Below, in pieces: positions 49,029-60,426 of a stretch of 64,000 nt of DNA (position 1 is the stretch's first letter; each line of letters begins with the position of its first letter). Below the pieces are notes generated by a model. That model was not told the DNA's origin, made no database searches, and worked only from the letters and a program-made list of their open reading frames with translations. The DNA is from Hahella sp. (lineage in GTDB: Bacteria; Pseudomonadota; Gammaproteobacteria; Pseudomonadales; Oleiphilaceae). The stretch covers positions 62,001-126,000 of the forward strand of contig JANQMN010000034.1 of NCBI GenBank assembly GCA_028280065.1, given 5' to 3'. The translations under genes and the position numbers were made by a program.

Positions 49029-49242
49029 TTTTTGCAGTCCAAATAGTCGTATTGGGTGGATTAGGGGCTAATATTAAGGATTACAGGACGAAGTCATAAT
49101 ATTCCTTTTTTATATAAAAATTACATTTATATATAACCACATTCTTTTATTCAGGATGAAAAAAGCTACTTGAGTTTCTTCCTTCAGAGATAAGCTCTTA
49201 CATCCCAAAAAGCAATAAAAACGCGAAATACAGCCACAACAC
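49029..49242. promoter_or_regulatory. divergent AT-rich region cysM/gacS
   Basis: A 214-base region rich in A/T tracts (for example TTTTTTATATAAAAATTAC near 49100-49130) with multiple TATAAT-like elements facing both ways. Promoters of cysM and gacS should both be here; I cannot define individual boxes. A good ribosome binding site is not seen before gacS. Confidence 0.35.
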
Positions 49243-52104
49243 ATGAAACAATGGAGCATCAACAATAAGGTTTTTCTACTGACTCTTCTGCCAACGGTGA
49301 GTGTGGCGATATTTTTTGCCAGCGCCTATGTTATCACCCGTGTTACGGATTTGAAGAGTGACCTGAATCGGCATGGAATCGAATCCGCCATCCACCTGGC
49401 TAACGCTGTGCAGCATGGTATTTTGGCAGGCAACACCAATCAGCTCATTGGTTTATGCATCGCCACGCTGGAAGGCGATGAAATCATTACATCGGTTACG
49501 GTGTACGGCAGAAACAATCAGATTTTAGCTCACGCGGGTCCTAAAATTAGAGATCTTTACGCCATCCCCGGAACCTTGGTCAGCACACCAGCGACATACA
49601 ATACCGAGGAACTGTTACGCTTCAGTGCTCCGGTTAAACTGAAAGACCTGAGCCTGGTTACCGAAAGCAATAAGCTTAGCATGCCGCAAGGCTCGGGTTT
49701 AACCCTTGGAAGTATAATCGGTTGGACCGTTATCGAGGTTTCCCGTGACTCGATGATGTCAAAAACCTATGCGGCCTATTTGACCGCCTTGACCGGCGTG
49801 ATCTTAACAGGGTTGGTCGGAATACTGTTGGCTTTTAGCCTCAGCCGAAGCCTGGCTCAACCCTTACAACAGTTCTCGCAAGCCTTGTCGGATATAAAAG
49901 AAGGCAAGCTGGACACCCGCGTATTGGTTGAATCCAGCCCTGAAATCATGAAGCTCCAGGGCGGTATTAATGACATGGCGGAGTCGCTGGCTAACGCACG
50001 CAGTGAAATGCAGGAGAATATAGATCAGGCGACCCAAGATTTACGAGAAACCCTGGAAACAATCGAAATTCAAAATATTGAGCTGGATATAGCCCGTAAG
50101 GAAGCATTGGAGGCAAGCCGGGTGAAATCCGAGTTTCTTGCCAACATGTCGCATGAAATTCGCACTCCGTTAAATGGCATCATTGGATTTACCAAGCTGT
50201 TGGCCAAATCCAATCTTGGTATTCAACAACGGGACCAATTGAATACTATTCTAAAATCCTCGGAGATCCTTCTCACCATTATCAATGACATTTTGGATTT
50301 CTCTAAAATTGAGGCCGGCAAACTGGTCTTGGATCACACTGCCTTAAACATCAGGGAAATCATCGAAGACGTACTGACAATGTTGGCACCGGGAGCCCAT
50401 GAGAAAAACCTTGACGTCACCGGTATGGTGTATTCCGACGTCCCTGAACACGTGATTGGCGATCCACTGCGCATTAAGCAAATTATCACCAACCTTGTGA
50501 GCAACGGTATCAAATTCACTCAAAGCGGCGAAGTCGTCGTTAGAGTCATGGTTGAGGATGAGGACGGCGATATCGCCCAGATCAAAATTACGGTAACAGA
50601 CACCGGGGTCGGCCTATCCAGGGTACAACAGCAGGCATTGTTTACACCTTTCAGCCAAGCCGATGCATCCACCGCGCGCAGATATGGAGGTACCGGACTG
50701 GGACTTGTAATTTCAAGACGCCTGACGGAACAGATGGGAGGAAATATTGGCGTCGACAGTGAACTGGGCAAAGGATCCGAATTCTGGATTCAACTACCGG
50801 TTCGGCTCGCCAAAGGAGATGACATCGGTTCCAGCGAAGACTCGCCGGATATCGCCGGAGAGCGCATTATTTATCTAGAATACCAACCTAAAACCCGTTT
50901 AGCGGTCAGCCACGTATTGAATAAATGGAATCTGGTCGTCACTCCGGTAGACAATCTGCCGGACCTAATCAAGCAGGTTGCAGAGGCGCAAAAGATCGGC
51001 ATCGGCTACGCCGCGGCGATGATCGGAGTTACTCGCCACCATTTGCGGTCTGCTTCCGTACTGGACACTGTGCGGCAACTGGAATACCAACTGGATTGCC
51101 GTACCCTATTACTAACGCCAACCATTGAGGCTGGCGAGGAAGAACCAGCGATTCTCGCGGAAGCCTCTGGTTACTTGGTAAAGCCAACTTCGCAACGACG
51201 CCTGGCCAACACGTTAAGACAGTTGATCCGAGGCACAGAGCCTGGAACGCCTGGCGCAGCGCAAAAATCCCAGCAAGTCATTCAGGTGAGCCGTAAGCCC
51301 AGAGTTCTCGCGGTGGATGACAATATCGCCAATCTTAAACTCATCGAGGCATTACTGGACGATTTAGGCGCTATACCCGAGACGGCGAGAAGCGGTTACG
51401 AAGCCTTAACAAAGGCAAAACTGCGGCGCTACGATATTATCTTCATGGATGTCCAGATGCCGGGTATGGACGGTATTTCCACCACCGGCAGAATTCGCGA
51501 ATTTGAAGCTAACAAATACCATACGCCCATTATTGCGCTAACTGCGCACGCCTTGGCCGAAGAAAAATCGAAGTTGCTGACCAGTGGCTTTGATAGCTAT
51601 CTCACCAAACCCACCAATGAAGAAGAGTTGCAACAGACAATCGCCAAACATGCCGGATTTAATCTTTCCCCCAGGCCGGAAATGCAGGACGTCTACGCCC
51701 AACGTGGCGGCCCTATTAAGCCCTCGGTCAAACATGCCATGGCTCCCAGCGTCGATATTGCCGGCAGCGTCCAATTAGCCGGCAAAAAGACCGATTTAGC
51801 CGAAGAACTATTTTCGATGCTGCTAGAGAGTTTAATCAACGAACGTGACGATTTGCTTACCGCCAAACAAGGAGGAGACGATGAAAAACTGCTGGAAACC
51901 GTGCACCGCTTGCACGGTGCGACTCGCTATTGCGGAGTTCCGGCCATGCGTACTGCGGCGGCTCAACTTGAAACGCACCTAAAGCGCAGATTGCCTGATG
52001 CGCAACCCAAACTTGAGTCTCTGCTGGACGAAATAGATCGCGTTCTCTATTGGGCCGAACGTAACGACTGGCAGTCAGCTTTCAGACAGTTTATCCCGGA
52101 ATAA
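49243..52104 (+). CDS. gacS: hybrid sensor histidine kinase GacS/BarA
   Basis: A 953-residue tripartite kinase, the sensor of the Gac/Rsm (BarA/UvrY) system that induces small RNAs opposing RsmA/CsrA. Two transmembrane segments (about 10-32 and 178-200) flank a periplasmic domain. A HAMP domain (about 200-255) and coiled coil follow. The phosphorylated His is H304 (NMSHEIRTPLNG), and the ATPase has TDTGVGLS and GGTGLGLVIS. The receiver Asp is D736 (FMDVQMPGMDG), and the HPt His is H888 (VHRLHGATRYCG). All three phosphotransfer sites are intact. The response regulator is not in the window. Confidence 0.95.
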   Translation: MKQWSINNKVFLLTLLPTVSVAIFFASAYVITRVTDLKSDLNRHGIESAIHLANAVQHGILAGNTNQLIGLCIATLEGDEIITSVTVYGRNNQILAHAGPKIRDLYAIPGTLVSTPATYNTEELLRFSAPVKLKDLSLVTESNKLSMPQGSGLTLGSIIGWTVIEVSRDSMMSKTYAAYLTALTGVILTGLVGILLAFSLSRSLAQPLQQFSQALSDIKEGKLDTRVLVESSPEIMKLQGGINDMAESLANARSEMQENIDQATQDLRETLETIEIQNIELDIARKEALEASRVKSEFLANMSHEIRTPLNGIIGFTKLLAKSNLGIQQRDQLNTILKSSEILLTIINDILDFSKIEAGKLVLDHTALNIREIIEDVLTMLAPGAHEKNLDVTGMVYSDVPEHVIGDPLRIKQIITNLVSNGIKFTQSGEVVVRVMVEDEDGDIAQIKITVTDTGVGLSRVQQQALFTPFSQADASTARRYGGTGLGLVISRRLTEQMGGNIGVDSELGKGSEFWIQLPVRLAKGDDIGSSEDSPDIAGERIIYLEYQPKTRLAVSHVLNKWNLVVTPVDNLPDLIKQVAEAQKIGIGYAAAMIGVTRHHLRSASVLDTVRQLEYQLDCRTLLLTPTIEAGEEEPAILAEASGYLVKPTSQRRLANTLRQLIRGTEPGTPGAAQKSQQVIQVSRKPRVLAVDDNIANLKLIEALLDDLGAIPETARSGYEALTKAKLRRYDIIFMDVQMPGMDGISTTGRIREFEANKYHTPIIALTAHALAEEKSKLLTSGFDSYLTKPTNEEELQQTIAKHAGFNLSPRPEMQDVYAQRGGPIKPSVKHAMAPSVDIAGSVQLAGKKTDLAEELFSMLLESLINERDDLLTAKQGGDDEKLLETVHRLHGATRYCGVPAMRTAAAQLETHLKRRLPDAQPKLESLLDEIDRVLYWAERNDWQSAFRQFIPE

Positions 52105-52157
52105 TCGTCAGCCAACAGGCGCTGTTTATTATTCGAGCGAGCCGGGGGAAAGCGCAA

Positions 52158-52886
52158 TCAGGTTTTATCAATAAGAGAGCGCATTTCCTTTACCGCTTCC
52201 GCAAATCCGACAAGCAGGGAACGGGCAACAATGCTATGGCCAATATTCAGTTCATGCATCCCGGCGATGGCGGCGATAGGTTGCACATTATGGTAATGCA
52301 GGCCATGGCCCGCATTCATTGTCAGCCCCAACTCCCGGCCAAATTTCATTGCTGTCTCAATGGTTTTCAGTTCCCGTGCAAGAGCAGGAGTACCACATGC
52401 CTCGGCATAGCTTCCGGTGTGTAATTCGACCACGGGAGCACCAACCTTTTTCGCCGCTTCCAGTTGGGTTGTCGAGGGATCAATAAATAAGGACACTTCA
52501 ATGCCCGCCTCCCCCAGTTGTTGGCAGGCTTTGCGTATAGATTCTTCGTTACCGACAACATCGAGTCCGCCTTCCGTGGTGATCTCCTCCCGCTTCTCCG
52601 GCACCAGGCAACAGTGTTCCGGTTTGAGATCGACGGCGAACTTGATCATATCCTCAGTAACCGCCAGTTCCAGATTGAGTCGGGTTTGTAAAGTTTCCTT
52701 CATCACCAACACGTCGCGATCTTGAATATGCCGGCGATCTTCGCGTAGATGTACGGTTATACCATCGGCCCCGGCAATCTCGGCCTGGAGGGCTGCATGC
52801 ACGGGATCAGGATAGCGAGCGCCCCGCGCCTGCCGCAGAGTCGCCACATGATCGACATTAACGCCCAGTAGTACCGGTTTTTTCAC
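52158..52886 (-). CDS. pdxJ: pyridoxine 5'-phosphate synthase
   Basis: A 242-residue TIM-barrel enzyme that closes the pyridoxine ring from 3-amino-1-hydroxyacetone phosphate and DXP. The N-terminus [17 protein letters not shown] is diagnostic, and [32 protein letters not shown] and [11 protein letters not shown] follow. The start is GTG 52886 with a near-perfect GGAGGTGA upstream, inside the recO end; the genes overlap by 29 bases. Confidence 0.97.
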   Translation of the reverse strand: MKKPVLLGVNVDHVATLRQARGARYPDPVHAALQAEIAGADGITVHLREDRRHIQDRDVLVMKETLQTRLNLELAVTEDMIKFAVDLKPEHCCLVPEKREEITTEGGLDVVGNEESIRKACQQLGEAGIEVSLFIDPSTTQLEAAKKVGAPVVELHTGSYAEACGTPALARELKTIETAMKFGRELGLTMNAGHGLHYHNVQPIAAIAGMHELNIGHSIVARSLLVGFAEAVKEMRSLIDKT

Positions 52887-53622
52887 CCATCACCTCCATA
52901 TAGTCTCGAATAAGCTGCCTTGAACGAAGCGTCTTTCCGCTAAGTTGATAATTTATGACGAGTCGACACAATTTTTTTGCCAAGGGTAAAACTCTGGCAT
53001 CCGACCAATCGCGGGCGGCAATGGCGTGTAATTCTTCACCGCGTAACACGATTCCATTTTCCGTGTAACGGCTGGATACACCCTGTTCCAAATCCACCCA
53101 ATAGCTTTCGCCTGCGCCGATTTTCGCCCCTTCGACGGTCAATCCTGCCAAGTCCGGCATATAGCCTAGCATCCCTAAAAGCGCTAGTTCAAAGTTACGC
53201 AAACAAATCTCTATTGACGAACGTTCAAGGCTTTTTTCCCGTTTGCCGCTAGCCTGACCTAAATATTCCAATGCTTGACGGTATGCGTTAAATATATCGG
53301 GTGCAGGTTCTGCCGGGGGAAGTAGCTTCAACAACAATTCATTTAGATAATATCCGGAATAGAGCGCCAGCCCGGTTAGCGGCATTCTAGTGCAACCTTC
53401 CTCAAGAACTCTTAGCTGCTTAAGATCTCCAGGACCTAACACAGAAACATTTAGCAGTTGGAATGTATTTAGCAAACCTTGCCAGGTTTTACTCTTTCTG
53501 GCCCCTTTGGCGACAGCACTTATCCGCCCGCCTTGGCGGGTAATCAGATCCAAGATAACGCTTGTTTCCCGATAGGCTCTACAGTGGAGAATATAGGCCT
53601 CTTGCACCGAAGCGTTTGCCAT
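52858..53622 (-). CDS. recO: DNA repair protein RecO
   Basis: A 254-residue mediator that, with RecR, loads RecA onto SSB-coated DNA. The N-terminal OB-fold reads [21 protein letters not shown] with [16 protein letters not shown]. The helical C-terminal domain has [16 protein letters not shown] and [15 protein letters not shown]. The zinc-finger cysteines known in some RecO proteins are not present, as is common in this class. It lies between era and pdxJ. Confidence 0.95.
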   Translation of the reverse strand: MANASVQEAYILHCRAYRETSVILDLITRQGGRISAVAKGARKSKTWQGLLNTFQLLNVSVLGPGDLKQLRVLEEGCTRMPLTGLALYSGYYLNELLLKLLPPAEPAPDIFNAYRQALEYLGQASGKREKSLERSSIEICLRNFELALLGMLGYMPDLAGLTVEGAKIGAGESYWVDLEQGVSSRYTENGIVLRGEELHAIAARDWSDARVLPLAKKLCRLVINYQLSGKTLRSRQLIRDYMEVMGEKTGTTGR

Positions 53623-53668
53623 GACAAATTCCGCTCGCCGTTATAACCTACTTCATTCACCTTGCGCA

Positions 53669-54598
53669 TTAAAGGTGCGGATCGCTATAGCCAAGACTTT
53701 GTAAAGCACGCTCATTATCACTCCAGCCCGACTTTACCTTAACCCACAATTCCAGCATAACTTTGCGCTCAAACATGCTTTCCATATCCTTCCTCGCGTC
53801 GGTACCGATACGCTTAATCTTAGCGCCTTGCTGACCGATAATGATTTTCTTTTGGCCTTCCCGTTCAACCAGAATCAGCACATTTATCCGTAACAGTCGA
53901 CCTTCATCTTTAAATTTTTCAATCTCGACGGCGACATCGTAGGGTATCTCATCACCTAGCTGACGCATGATTTTTTCGCGTACTATTTCCACCGCCATAA
54001 AACGTTCGCTCCGGTCCGTCAACTGATCGTCCGGGAAAAAGAAGCCATTCTCAGGAAGCGCTTTAACGATGGCCTTTTCCAACTCGTCAAGATTAGTGCC
54101 CTTGGTAGCTGAAACAGGCACTATGGCGTTGAAGTCACACAGATTTTGCAGCCGGTCCATGACTGGCAGTAGTCGATCTTTACTCGAAAGGCAATCCACT
54201 TTATTTATCGCGAGCAATTTCACGGCAGAAGCATTCTTGACTTTGTTTAAGACAAACTCGTCTTCATCATTCCAGTAGTCCTGATCTACGAGAAAGACAA
54301 GCACGTCCGCATCGCGTACCGCATTGCTGGAAGCCCTATTGAGCGCGCGATTAAGCGCTTTTTTTTCCGTAAGATGCAAACCCGGCGTGTCGACGAATAT
54401 CGCCTGATAGGTTTTCTCGGTTTTAATGCCTAATATCTGATGGCGGGTAGTTTGAGGTTTCTTGGAGGTAATGCTGATTTTCTGACCGAGAAGGCTATTC
54501 AGTAACGTCGATTTACCGACATTTGGCCTGCCGACAATAGCCACAAATCCGCAGCGCGTGCCGCTGGAATCGTCTTTTCTAGTGGAGGAAGAACTCAT
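53669..54598 (-). CDS. era: GTPase Era
   Basis: A 309-residue GTPase binding the 3' end of 16S rRNA in small-subunit maturation. G1 is GRPNVGKST at residues 23-31. G3 is DTPGLH, G4 is NKVD, and G5 is in VSATKGTN. The C-terminal KH domain holds [20 protein letters not shown]. The Ser/Thr/Asp-rich first 15 residues are a short extra N-terminal tail. It directly follows rnc, the classical pair. Confidence 0.98.
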   Translation of the reverse strand: MSSSSTRKDDSSGTRCGFVAIVGRPNVGKSTLLNSLLGQKISITSKKPQTTRHQILGIKTEKTYQAIFVDTPGLHLTEKKALNRALNRASSNAVRDADVLVFLVDQDYWNDEDEFVLNKVKNASAVKLLAINKVDCLSSKDRLLPVMDRLQNLCDFNAIVPVSATKGTNLDELEKAIVKALPENGFFFPDDQLTDRSERFMAVEIVREKIMRQLGDEIPYDVAVEIEKFKDEGRLLRINVLILVEREGQKKIIIGQQGAKIKRIGTDARKDMESMFERKVMLELWVKVKSGWSDNERALQSLGYSDPHL

Positions 54599-54613
54599 TT
54601 GTCCCGGCCCGAC

Positions 54614-55294
54614 TCACTTATCTATGCCCAAAAGCGCCAGCGCTTTTTTGGCGGCCTTTTGCTCGGCAACTCTGCGACTACTGCCGATACCTTGAGTTGC
54701 TTCAGTTAGGTCCTCGACATGACAGGTCACATGAAATACCTGGGCATGGGCTTTACCTTCCACGGAAACAACTTCATAACGTGGTAATTCTTTCTGCCGG
54801 CCTTGCAAAAATTCCTGTAATCGAGTTTTGGAATCCTTGGAAGTATCTTTCAAACTCAGGTTGTCCAGACGGGACTGAAACCATACCAATACCCGTTCCT
54901 GACTTCTTTCAAAACTACTGTCGAGATAAATCGCGCCAATAATGGATTCCAGGGCATCGGCAAGAATAGACTCCCGCCGAAAACCGCCACTCTTGAGCTC
55001 ACCGGTTCCGAGACGTAAATATTCGCCCAAATTAAACTCCCGGGATATTTCTGCCAGCGTAACCCCTTTCACCATCCGCGCTCGCAAACGGCTTAGCTGA
55101 CCTTCCCGCGCTTCCGGAAAGCGGCTGTACAAGTAATCGGCAATAACGAAATTCAGGATGGAATCGCCGAGAAACTCCAACCTCTCATTATTCTGTCCAC
55201 CATAACTTCGATGGGTGAGTGCCAATTGCAGAAGTTCGACACTGTCGAACTCATAGCCGATTGCCCGCTGTAAATGTTGGAGCTTCTCGGTCAC
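54614..55294 (-). CDS. rnc: ribonuclease III
   Basis: A 226-residue double-strand-specific endoribonuclease that processes rRNA precursors and regulatory RNAs. The catalytic helix is [20 protein letters not shown], and the second acidic cluster is [17 protein letters not shown]. The C-terminal double-stranded-RNA-binding domain spans about residues 155-224 and ends [17 protein letters not shown]. Its start overlaps the DUF4845 stop by four bases. Confidence 0.98.
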   Translation of the reverse strand: MTEKLQHLQRAIGYEFDSVELLQLALTHRSYGGQNNERLEFLGDSILNFVIADYLYSRFPEAREGQLSRLRARMVKGVTLAEISREFNLGEYLRLGTGELKSGGFRRESILADALESIIGAIYLDSSFERSQERVLVWFQSRLDNLSLKDTSKDSKTRLQEFLQGRQKELPRYEVVSVEGKAHAQVFHVTCHVEDLTEATQGIGSSRRVAEQKAAKKALALLGIDK

Positions 55295-55656
55295 TGAACT
55301 TCCAAACGGTTTTTGAAGGAAAGTACTACGTCTATGTTGTAGAACAGGTGCTCTCTAACTTCATAATCAACATTAATCGCGACCAAACGTGTCTTCTCCC
55401 TTTCCATTACCACATTTTCCATATTAAAGTTTCTGACGTTGTTTATAATAAAGTGCTTTTGTAACTGCTCCAAAATTTGCCTATCCTTCATTTTGGCTAT
55501 ATTTTCTTCCTGAGCAAGCGCATCTACCGCACCTTTGACAGTAAAACTATCCACATATATGGGGGAAAGTTTAACCACTAGAATGCCCACGGTTACTGCT
55601 ATCAGAATAATTAGAATATTGCCCCAAAGCGTTGCTCCATATTGTCTTTTTCGCAT
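55291..55656 (-). CDS. DUF4845 membrane protein
   Basis: A 121-residue protein with a single N-terminal transmembrane segment (about residues 12-32) and a periplasmic domain. It matches the DUF4845 proteins that sit between lepB and rnc in Pseudomonas-like genomes. The motif [15 protein letters not shown] and the ending [12 protein letters not shown] are recognisable. Its function is unknown; it is often co-transcribed with lepA-lepB. Confidence 0.85.
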   Translation of the reverse strand: MRKRQYGATLWGNILIILIAVTVGILVVKLSPIYVDSFTVKGAVDALAQEENIAKMKDRQILEQLQKHFIINNVRNFNMENVVMEREKTRLVAINVDYEVREHLFYNIDVVLSFKNRLEVQ

Positions 55657-55753
55657 TTACTATGTCCTCAATGATAAGCACATTTATAAGCTTAGACGGC
55701 AAAGTCCCGGAATTGAAGCCAGCCAATGGTTAGTACTTCCACCGGATAAATGG

Positions 55754-56536
55754 CTAATCAATACTCCCCACCCGAGAAAATGAAGGAATCGAAAAGAACT
55801 CATCCCAATGCATCCATATAGCGAAGGCTTGACCTACTATATTTCTATCGGGAACAGTGCCTATAAATCGACTATCTTTACTGCGATCACGATTGTCACC
55901 CATCAGAAAGTATTCACCTTCCGGAACGACCCATTCCTTTTCGCCTCCGGGATTTAGTCCGGCATATTTGATTATTCGGTGAGTAGCGTCTTCGAGCATT
56001 TCCTCATAGATTCGCTTGCGATACAGCTGCCCTTCCGGGAGATCTGCCAGTAGCCTCTCGTCAATAGGTTCACCGTTTATTGTTAAGATCTTATTTCGAT
56101 AAGCGATGATATCTCCGGGTAAACCGATCACGCGCTTGATGTAGTTGGTGCTATTGTCTTCCGGCGTCTTAAATACCATGACATCACCACGCTGTGGGTC
56201 GCCCACCTCGATAAACTTATATCCGAGGATAGGCACCCTCAAACCGTAGGCATACTTATTCACCAGAATAAAATCGCCTACCTCTAACGTCGGTAACATG
56301 GACTGTGAAGGGATTTGGAACGGCTCGATAAGAAATGAGCGCACTACCAGCACCAAGAGAAGAACCGGGAAAAATGACTTGGAATATTCGACAACAATAG
56401 GTTCTGCCGCACTTTCTTCCTCTTCTTCCGCTAGTTTCTTTTTCCGCTTGCGGGCAAAAAACAAGCTGTCGATGAGCCATATCACACCAGATAAGCCGGT
56501 TAGAGCCACTAGAATTATCGCAAAATCAAAATCCAT
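55754..56536 (-). CDS. lepB: signal peptidase I
   Basis: A 260-residue inner-membrane protease that removes signal peptides. Two N-terminal transmembrane helices are joined by a basic/acidic cytoplasmic stretch (ARKRKKKLAEEEEES). The catalytic Ser is in IPSQSMLPTL (S79) and the Lys in NYIKRVIGLPGD (K134). I chose ATG 56536 with GGAT seven bases upstream; a TTG four codons earlier is possible. It follows lepA by 37 bases. The product is somewhat shorter than E. coli LepB, within the normal range. Confidence 0.96.
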   Translation of the reverse strand: MDFDFAIILVALTGLSGVIWLIDSLFFARKRKKKLAEEEEESAAEPIVVEYSKSFFPVLLLVLVVRSFLIEPFQIPSQSMLPTLEVGDFILVNKYAYGLRVPILGYKFIEVGDPQRGDVMVFKTPEDNSTNYIKRVIGLPGDIIAYRNKILTINGEPIDERLLADLPEGQLYRKRIYEEMLEDATHRIIKYAGLNPGGEKEWVVPEGEYFLMGDNRDRSKDSRFIGTVPDRNIVGQAFAIWMHWDEFFSIPSFSRVGSID

Positions 56537-56573
56537 TAGTTTATCCAATTACCATCTGCTGTTTTCAATGTCT

Positions 56574-58373
56574 CTAACTATCCACTTTAAGCACGGCCAA
56601 AAAAGCATCCTGGGGTATCTCCACGCGCCCTACCTGTTTCATCCGTTTTTTGCCTTCCTTCTGTTTGGCAAGCAGTTTTTTCTTGCGGGACACGTCTCCA
56701 CCATAACACTTAGCCAATACATTCTTGCGCAGTGCTTTGACGGTCGAACGGGCTAGTATCTGGCCGCCAATCGCTGCTTGCACGGCAACGTCGAACATTT
56801 GCCTTGGAATCAGATCGCGCATCTTTTCAACCAACAAACGGCCTCGGGACTGCGAATTATCTTTATGCACAATAATGGCCAGCGCATCCACCTTTTCTCC
56901 ATTAATCAAGATATCCAGGCGCACCAGGTTGGCGGGTTCAAAGCGTTCGAAGTGATAGTCCAGCGAAGCAAAACCCCGGCTTACTGATTTCAGTTTGTCG
57001 AAGAAGTCCAAGACCACTTCTGCCATTGGCAGCTCATAGCTGAGAGATACCTGATTTCCCAAGAACTGCATGTTCTTTTGAACACCACGTTTTTCGACGC
57101 AGAGCGAAATTACATTACCCAAATAGTCCTGCGGCACCAGGATATTGGCTACAACAATGGGCTCACGCATTTCCTCAATCAACCCCGGATCAGGCAATCT
57201 GGAGGGATTATCGACATTAATAATTTCATTTTTCTTGGTCAGCACCTCATAAACAACGGTAGGGGCCGTGGTAATAAGATCAAGATCGTACTCCCGCTCC
57301 AATCGTTCCTGAATAATCTCCATGTGTAGCATACCCAGGAAGCCGCAGCGAAATCCGAAGCCCAATGCATCGGAAGTTTCGGGTTCGAAAAATAGCGAGG
57401 CGTCGTTCAAAGTCAGCTTGTCGAGGGCTTCACGGAAGTCTTCGTAATCATCGGAATTAACCGGAAACAAACCCGCATAAACTTGCGGTTGAACCCGTTT
57501 GAATCCCGGAAGAGACGCTGTTTCCATAGTATTGGCAAGGGTGATGGTATCGCCGACCGGGGCGCCATGAATATCTTTGATACCCGCGACCACAAAACCG
57601 ACTTCTCCAGCCTTTAGAATCCCGGTTTCTTTGCGTTTCGGAGTAAAAACACCCGCAGATGTCACCAATTCCTGGGTGTGGGTGGATTTAATAATTATTT
57701 TATCGCCCTTTTTAAGCGTCCCGTTTTTCACTCTCACCAGTGACACGACGCCTAAATAATTATCGAACCATGAATCAATGATCAGCGCTTGCAACGGCGC
57801 GTCAGGATCTCCTTCCGGGGGGGGGATTTTCGTGACAATCTGCTCCAGAATCTCCTTAATCCCAATGCCGGCCTTGGCGCTTGCTTCCACGGCTTCGGTG
57901 GCGTCAATGCCGATAATTTCTTCTATCTCCTTCCGAACTTTGTCGGGTTCGGCCTGGGGCAGATCCATTTTGTTGAGTACCGGGATAACTTCCAGACTCA
58001 TATCAATAGCGGTATAGCAGTTGGCCACCGATTGAGCTTCAACCCCCTGTCCGGCATCGACGACGAGCAACGCTCCCTCACAAGCAGCCAGCGATCTTGA
58101 CACTTCATAGGAAAAGTCGACATGGCCAGGGGTATCGATGAAATTTAACTGATATCGCCTGCCGTCTTCGGCATCATAATGCAAAGTGACGCTCTGGGCT
58201 TTGATGGTAATCCCGCGCTCTCGTTCGATATCCATCGAGTCCAGCACCTGGGCAGACATTTCCCGTTCCGACAGCCCGCCGCAATATTGAATAAACCGAT
58301 CGGCCAACGTGGATTTACCATGGTCGATATGGGCTATGATGGAAAAATTCCGGATAAGATCGAGACTACTCAC
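56574..58373 (-). CDS. lepA: elongation factor 4 (LepA)
   Basis: A 599-residue ribosome-associated GTPase implicated in translation initiation and ribosome assembly. G1 is [10 protein letters not shown]3 is DTPGHVDF, and G4 is NKMDLP. The LepA-specific C-terminal domain ends near [15 protein letters not shown] and the Lys-rich [21 protein letters not shown] chose GTG 58373 because AGGTGA lies eight bases upstream and the length then equals E. coli LepA. The TTG at 58382 would be too close to the ribosome binding site. Confidence 0.97.
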   Translation of the reverse strand: MSSLDLIRNFSIIAHIDHGKSTLADRFIQYCGGLSEREMSAQVLDSMDIERERGITIKAQSVTLHYDAEDGRRYQLNFIDTPGHVDFSYEVSRSLAACEGALLVVDAGQGVEAQSVANCYTAIDMSLEVIPVLNKMDLPQAEPDKVRKEIEEIIGIDATEAVEASAKAGIGIKEILEQIVTKIPPPEGDPDAPLQALIIDSWFDNYLGVVSLVRVKNGTLKKGDKIIIKSTHTQELVTSAGVFTPKRKETGILKAGEVGFVVAGIKDIHGAPVGDTITLANTMETASLPGFKRVQPQVYAGLFPVNSDDYEDFREALDKLTLNDASLFFEPETSDALGFGFRCGFLGMLHMEIIQERLEREYDLDLITTAPTVVYEVLTKKNEIINVDNPSRLPDPGLIEEMREPIVVANILVPQDYLGNVISLCVEKRGVQKNMQFLGNQVSLSYELPMAEVVLDFFDKLKSVSRGFASLDYHFERFEPANLVRLDILINGEKVDALAIIVHKDNSQSRGRLLVEKMRDLIPRQMFDVAVQAAIGGQILARSTVKALRKNVLAKCYGGDVSRKKKLLAKQKEGKKRMKQVGRVEIPQDAFLAVLKVDS

Positions 58374-58521
58374 AAAAACCAATCACCTGCTAACAAATTC
58401 GCGGCGGAATTTTACCAGTAATCGCACGTAAATTGCAGGGAAAATAATGGTAAAGGGGCGGCAATCCAAGCTTAACAGACCGCCGCACATAGATTTATGT
58501 ATATCTGACAACGAATTTTAT

Positions 58522-59910
58522 CTAATCATCATCGATTCTCACGACGATGAATGCAGGATTGCCATTACGGACAATGAGTACAGGAATCGATTTGTTTCGA
58601 GGCAACTCTTCAACCCGGTCGTTATACGCACTGACGGAATTGACGGGCTCGTTGTTAATACTGTTGATGATATCGCCGACACGAATTCCCGCACTTGCGC
58701 CAGGCCCTTGTTTTACTTCAGTGACCAGAACGCCTCCGGCGACGCGCAGTTCTTCGCGTTCCTGATCGGACAGGTTTCTTACCTCAATATTCAACTTGCC
58801 CTTGGACGCCACACTCGCCGGGACGGCCGCGATCACCTCGTCGTCTCCCGGAAGCTGTCCTAACACCACATCGATACTTTTCTTTTTACCCTGGCGAACG
58901 ACATCGAGTTCGACTTTAGTACCAGGTTTCAATTTACCGACCATATGTGGCAATTCAGATGACAAACCGATGTCCTCACCATCCAACTCAACAATCACAT
59001 CCCCTGGCTGCAGTCCCGCTTTATCCGCTGGAGAACCACTCATTACCTGGGCAACGAGTGCTCCTTGCGGTTTGTCCAGTTCAAAGGAATCCGCCAAGTC
59101 TTTGCTGACTTCCTGAATCAACACGCCAAGCCAGCCTCTTTTCACAATCCCGCTAGTCTTTAACTGATCCGCAACATTTAAGGCAACATCGATCGGAATG
59201 GCAAACGACAGCCCCATAAAGCCACCGGAACGGGTAAATATCTGCGAGTTGATGCCGATAACTTCTCCATCCAAATTAAATAGCGGACCACCGGAATTTC
59301 CCGGATTGATCGCAACATCCGTTTGGATAAAGGGAACATAGTTTTCATTCGGCAGGCTGCGCCCGATTGCGCTGACAATACCGGCGGTGACGGAATAGTC
59401 AAAACCAAACGGCGATCCAATCGCCAACACCCATTCACCCACTTTTAGATCCGAAGAAGTTCCCATCTTCAGGGTAGGCAGATCTTCCGCTTCCACCTTT
59501 AATACCGCTAGGTCAGACTTCGCATCGGCGCCGATGAGCTGTGCCGTCAATTGCCGGCGGTCTGCTAACCGGATAAATATTTCGTCAGCGCCTGCAACCA
59601 CATGGTTATTGGTCAGAATGTAACCGTCTTCGGACACAATAAATCCTGATCCCATGGATTGCGCTTCCGGCTGCCCTCGTCTGGGCAGTTGGTCGCCGAA
59701 AAAATGCCGAAAGAACTCCGGGATTTGATCAATCTGAGGATGTCCGTAGGGAACTCCACCAGAACCCGCCTTTCGCGTTGTTCTTATATTTACGACAGCA
59801 GGAGAAGACTTTTCAACCAGCTCTGTAAAATCCGGCAGGTCAGCTGCCGTGACCATGGAGGCCAACATGAAAAGCATCACTGCGGTAAAACTACTAAGAA
59901 CTATTTTCAT
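58522..59910 (-). CDS. mucD: periplasmic serine protease MucD (DegP family)
   Basis: A 462-residue HtrA-family protease/chaperone that degrades misfolded envelope proteins. A signal peptide (about residues 1-22, ending VTA) is followed by the trypsin-like domain with His in LTNNHVVAG, Asp in KSDLAVLKV and Ser in NPGNSGGPLFN. Two PDZ domains follow (from about 265 and 375). It closes the algU-mucABCD order of Pseudomonas, where MucD dampens AlgU signalling. Confidence 0.96.
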   Translation of the reverse strand: MKIVLSSFTAVMLFMLASMVTAADLPDFTELVEKSSPAVVNIRTTRKAGSGGVPYGHPQIDQIPEFFRHFFGDQLPRRGQPEAQSMGSGFIVSEDGYILTNNHVVAGADEIFIRLADRRQLTAQLIGADAKSDLAVLKVEAEDLPTLKMGTSSDLKVGEWVLAIGSPFGFDYSVTAGIVSAIGRSLPNENYVPFIQTDVAINPGNSGGPLFNLDGEVIGINSQIFTRSGGFMGLSFAIPIDVALNVADQLKTSGIVKRGWLGVLIQEVSKDLADSFELDKPQGALVAQVMSGSPADKAGLQPGDVIVELDGEDIGLSSELPHMVGKLKPGTKVELDVVRQGKKKSIDVVLGQLPGDDEVIAAVPASVASKGKLNIEVRNLSDQEREELRVAGGVLVTEVKQGPGASAGIRVGDIINSINNEPVNSVSAYNDRVEELPRNKSIPVLIVRNGNPAFIVVRIDDD

Positions 59911-59991
59911 TCATCGCTCCATTGCACATGGTTGTTTGTCTGGCAAAAACAGCACCATAACCAGAAATTGAAAACAAATCACGTACTTGGA

Positions 59992-60426
59992 TTAACCAAG
60001 CTTTGACAATAGTTGGGGATGGTAAGCAGGATTACAAGCGAAGTGAAATGACAACTTTTTAACTATAAAAAGACCGATAGATAGACCGGCCACACCGGCT
60101 AAAGCGCTTACGCTGTCTGCTTCCTTAAAAAAAACCTGAGCGAAAATAGCTCCAACCAGCATGCAGATAATGGGCAATAAATAAACCATGAGTGACGCAT
60201 TCAGAAGCGCTCGTTCAGCAATACCGATTCTGACGAAATCTCCCACTGTTAAATCCAGCGTATTGCGCACGCGAACCTGACTTGCTCTGCCCTCAGACAA
60301 TTTTCCCAATATTTTCTGACCGCATCCGGCTCTCGCCTGACAGGTATTACAGGCACCTTGCCGCATGGTTTGAATCCAGACATATTCTCCGTCTAACGCG
60401 ACCACCTGGCCTTGCTCTTCGATCAC
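59992..60426 (-). CDS. mucC: RseC/MucC family membrane protein
   Basis: A 144-residue inner-membrane protein of the RseC/MucC family. The N-terminal cytoplasmic cysteine motif is CNTCQARAGCGQKIL. Two transmembrane helices follow (about residues 76-97 and 103-121). It modulates sigma-E or SoxR reduction in relatives; the precise mechanism is uncertain. Its start overlaps the mucB stop by four bases. Confidence 0.92.
   Translation of the reverse strand: MIEEQGQVVALDGEYVWIQTMRQGACNTCQARAGCGQKILGKLSEGRASQVRVRNTLDLTVGDFVRIGIAERALLNASLMVYLLPIICMLVGAIFAQVFFKEADSVSALAGVAGLSIGLFIVKKLSFHFACNPAYHPQLLSKLG

Noticed and set aside
58457-58484. GGCGG/CCGCC pairing between lepA and mucD, considered as a terminator
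   Set aside because: The loop is 18 bases, the stem is only five base pairs and no T-run follows, so it cannot be supported.
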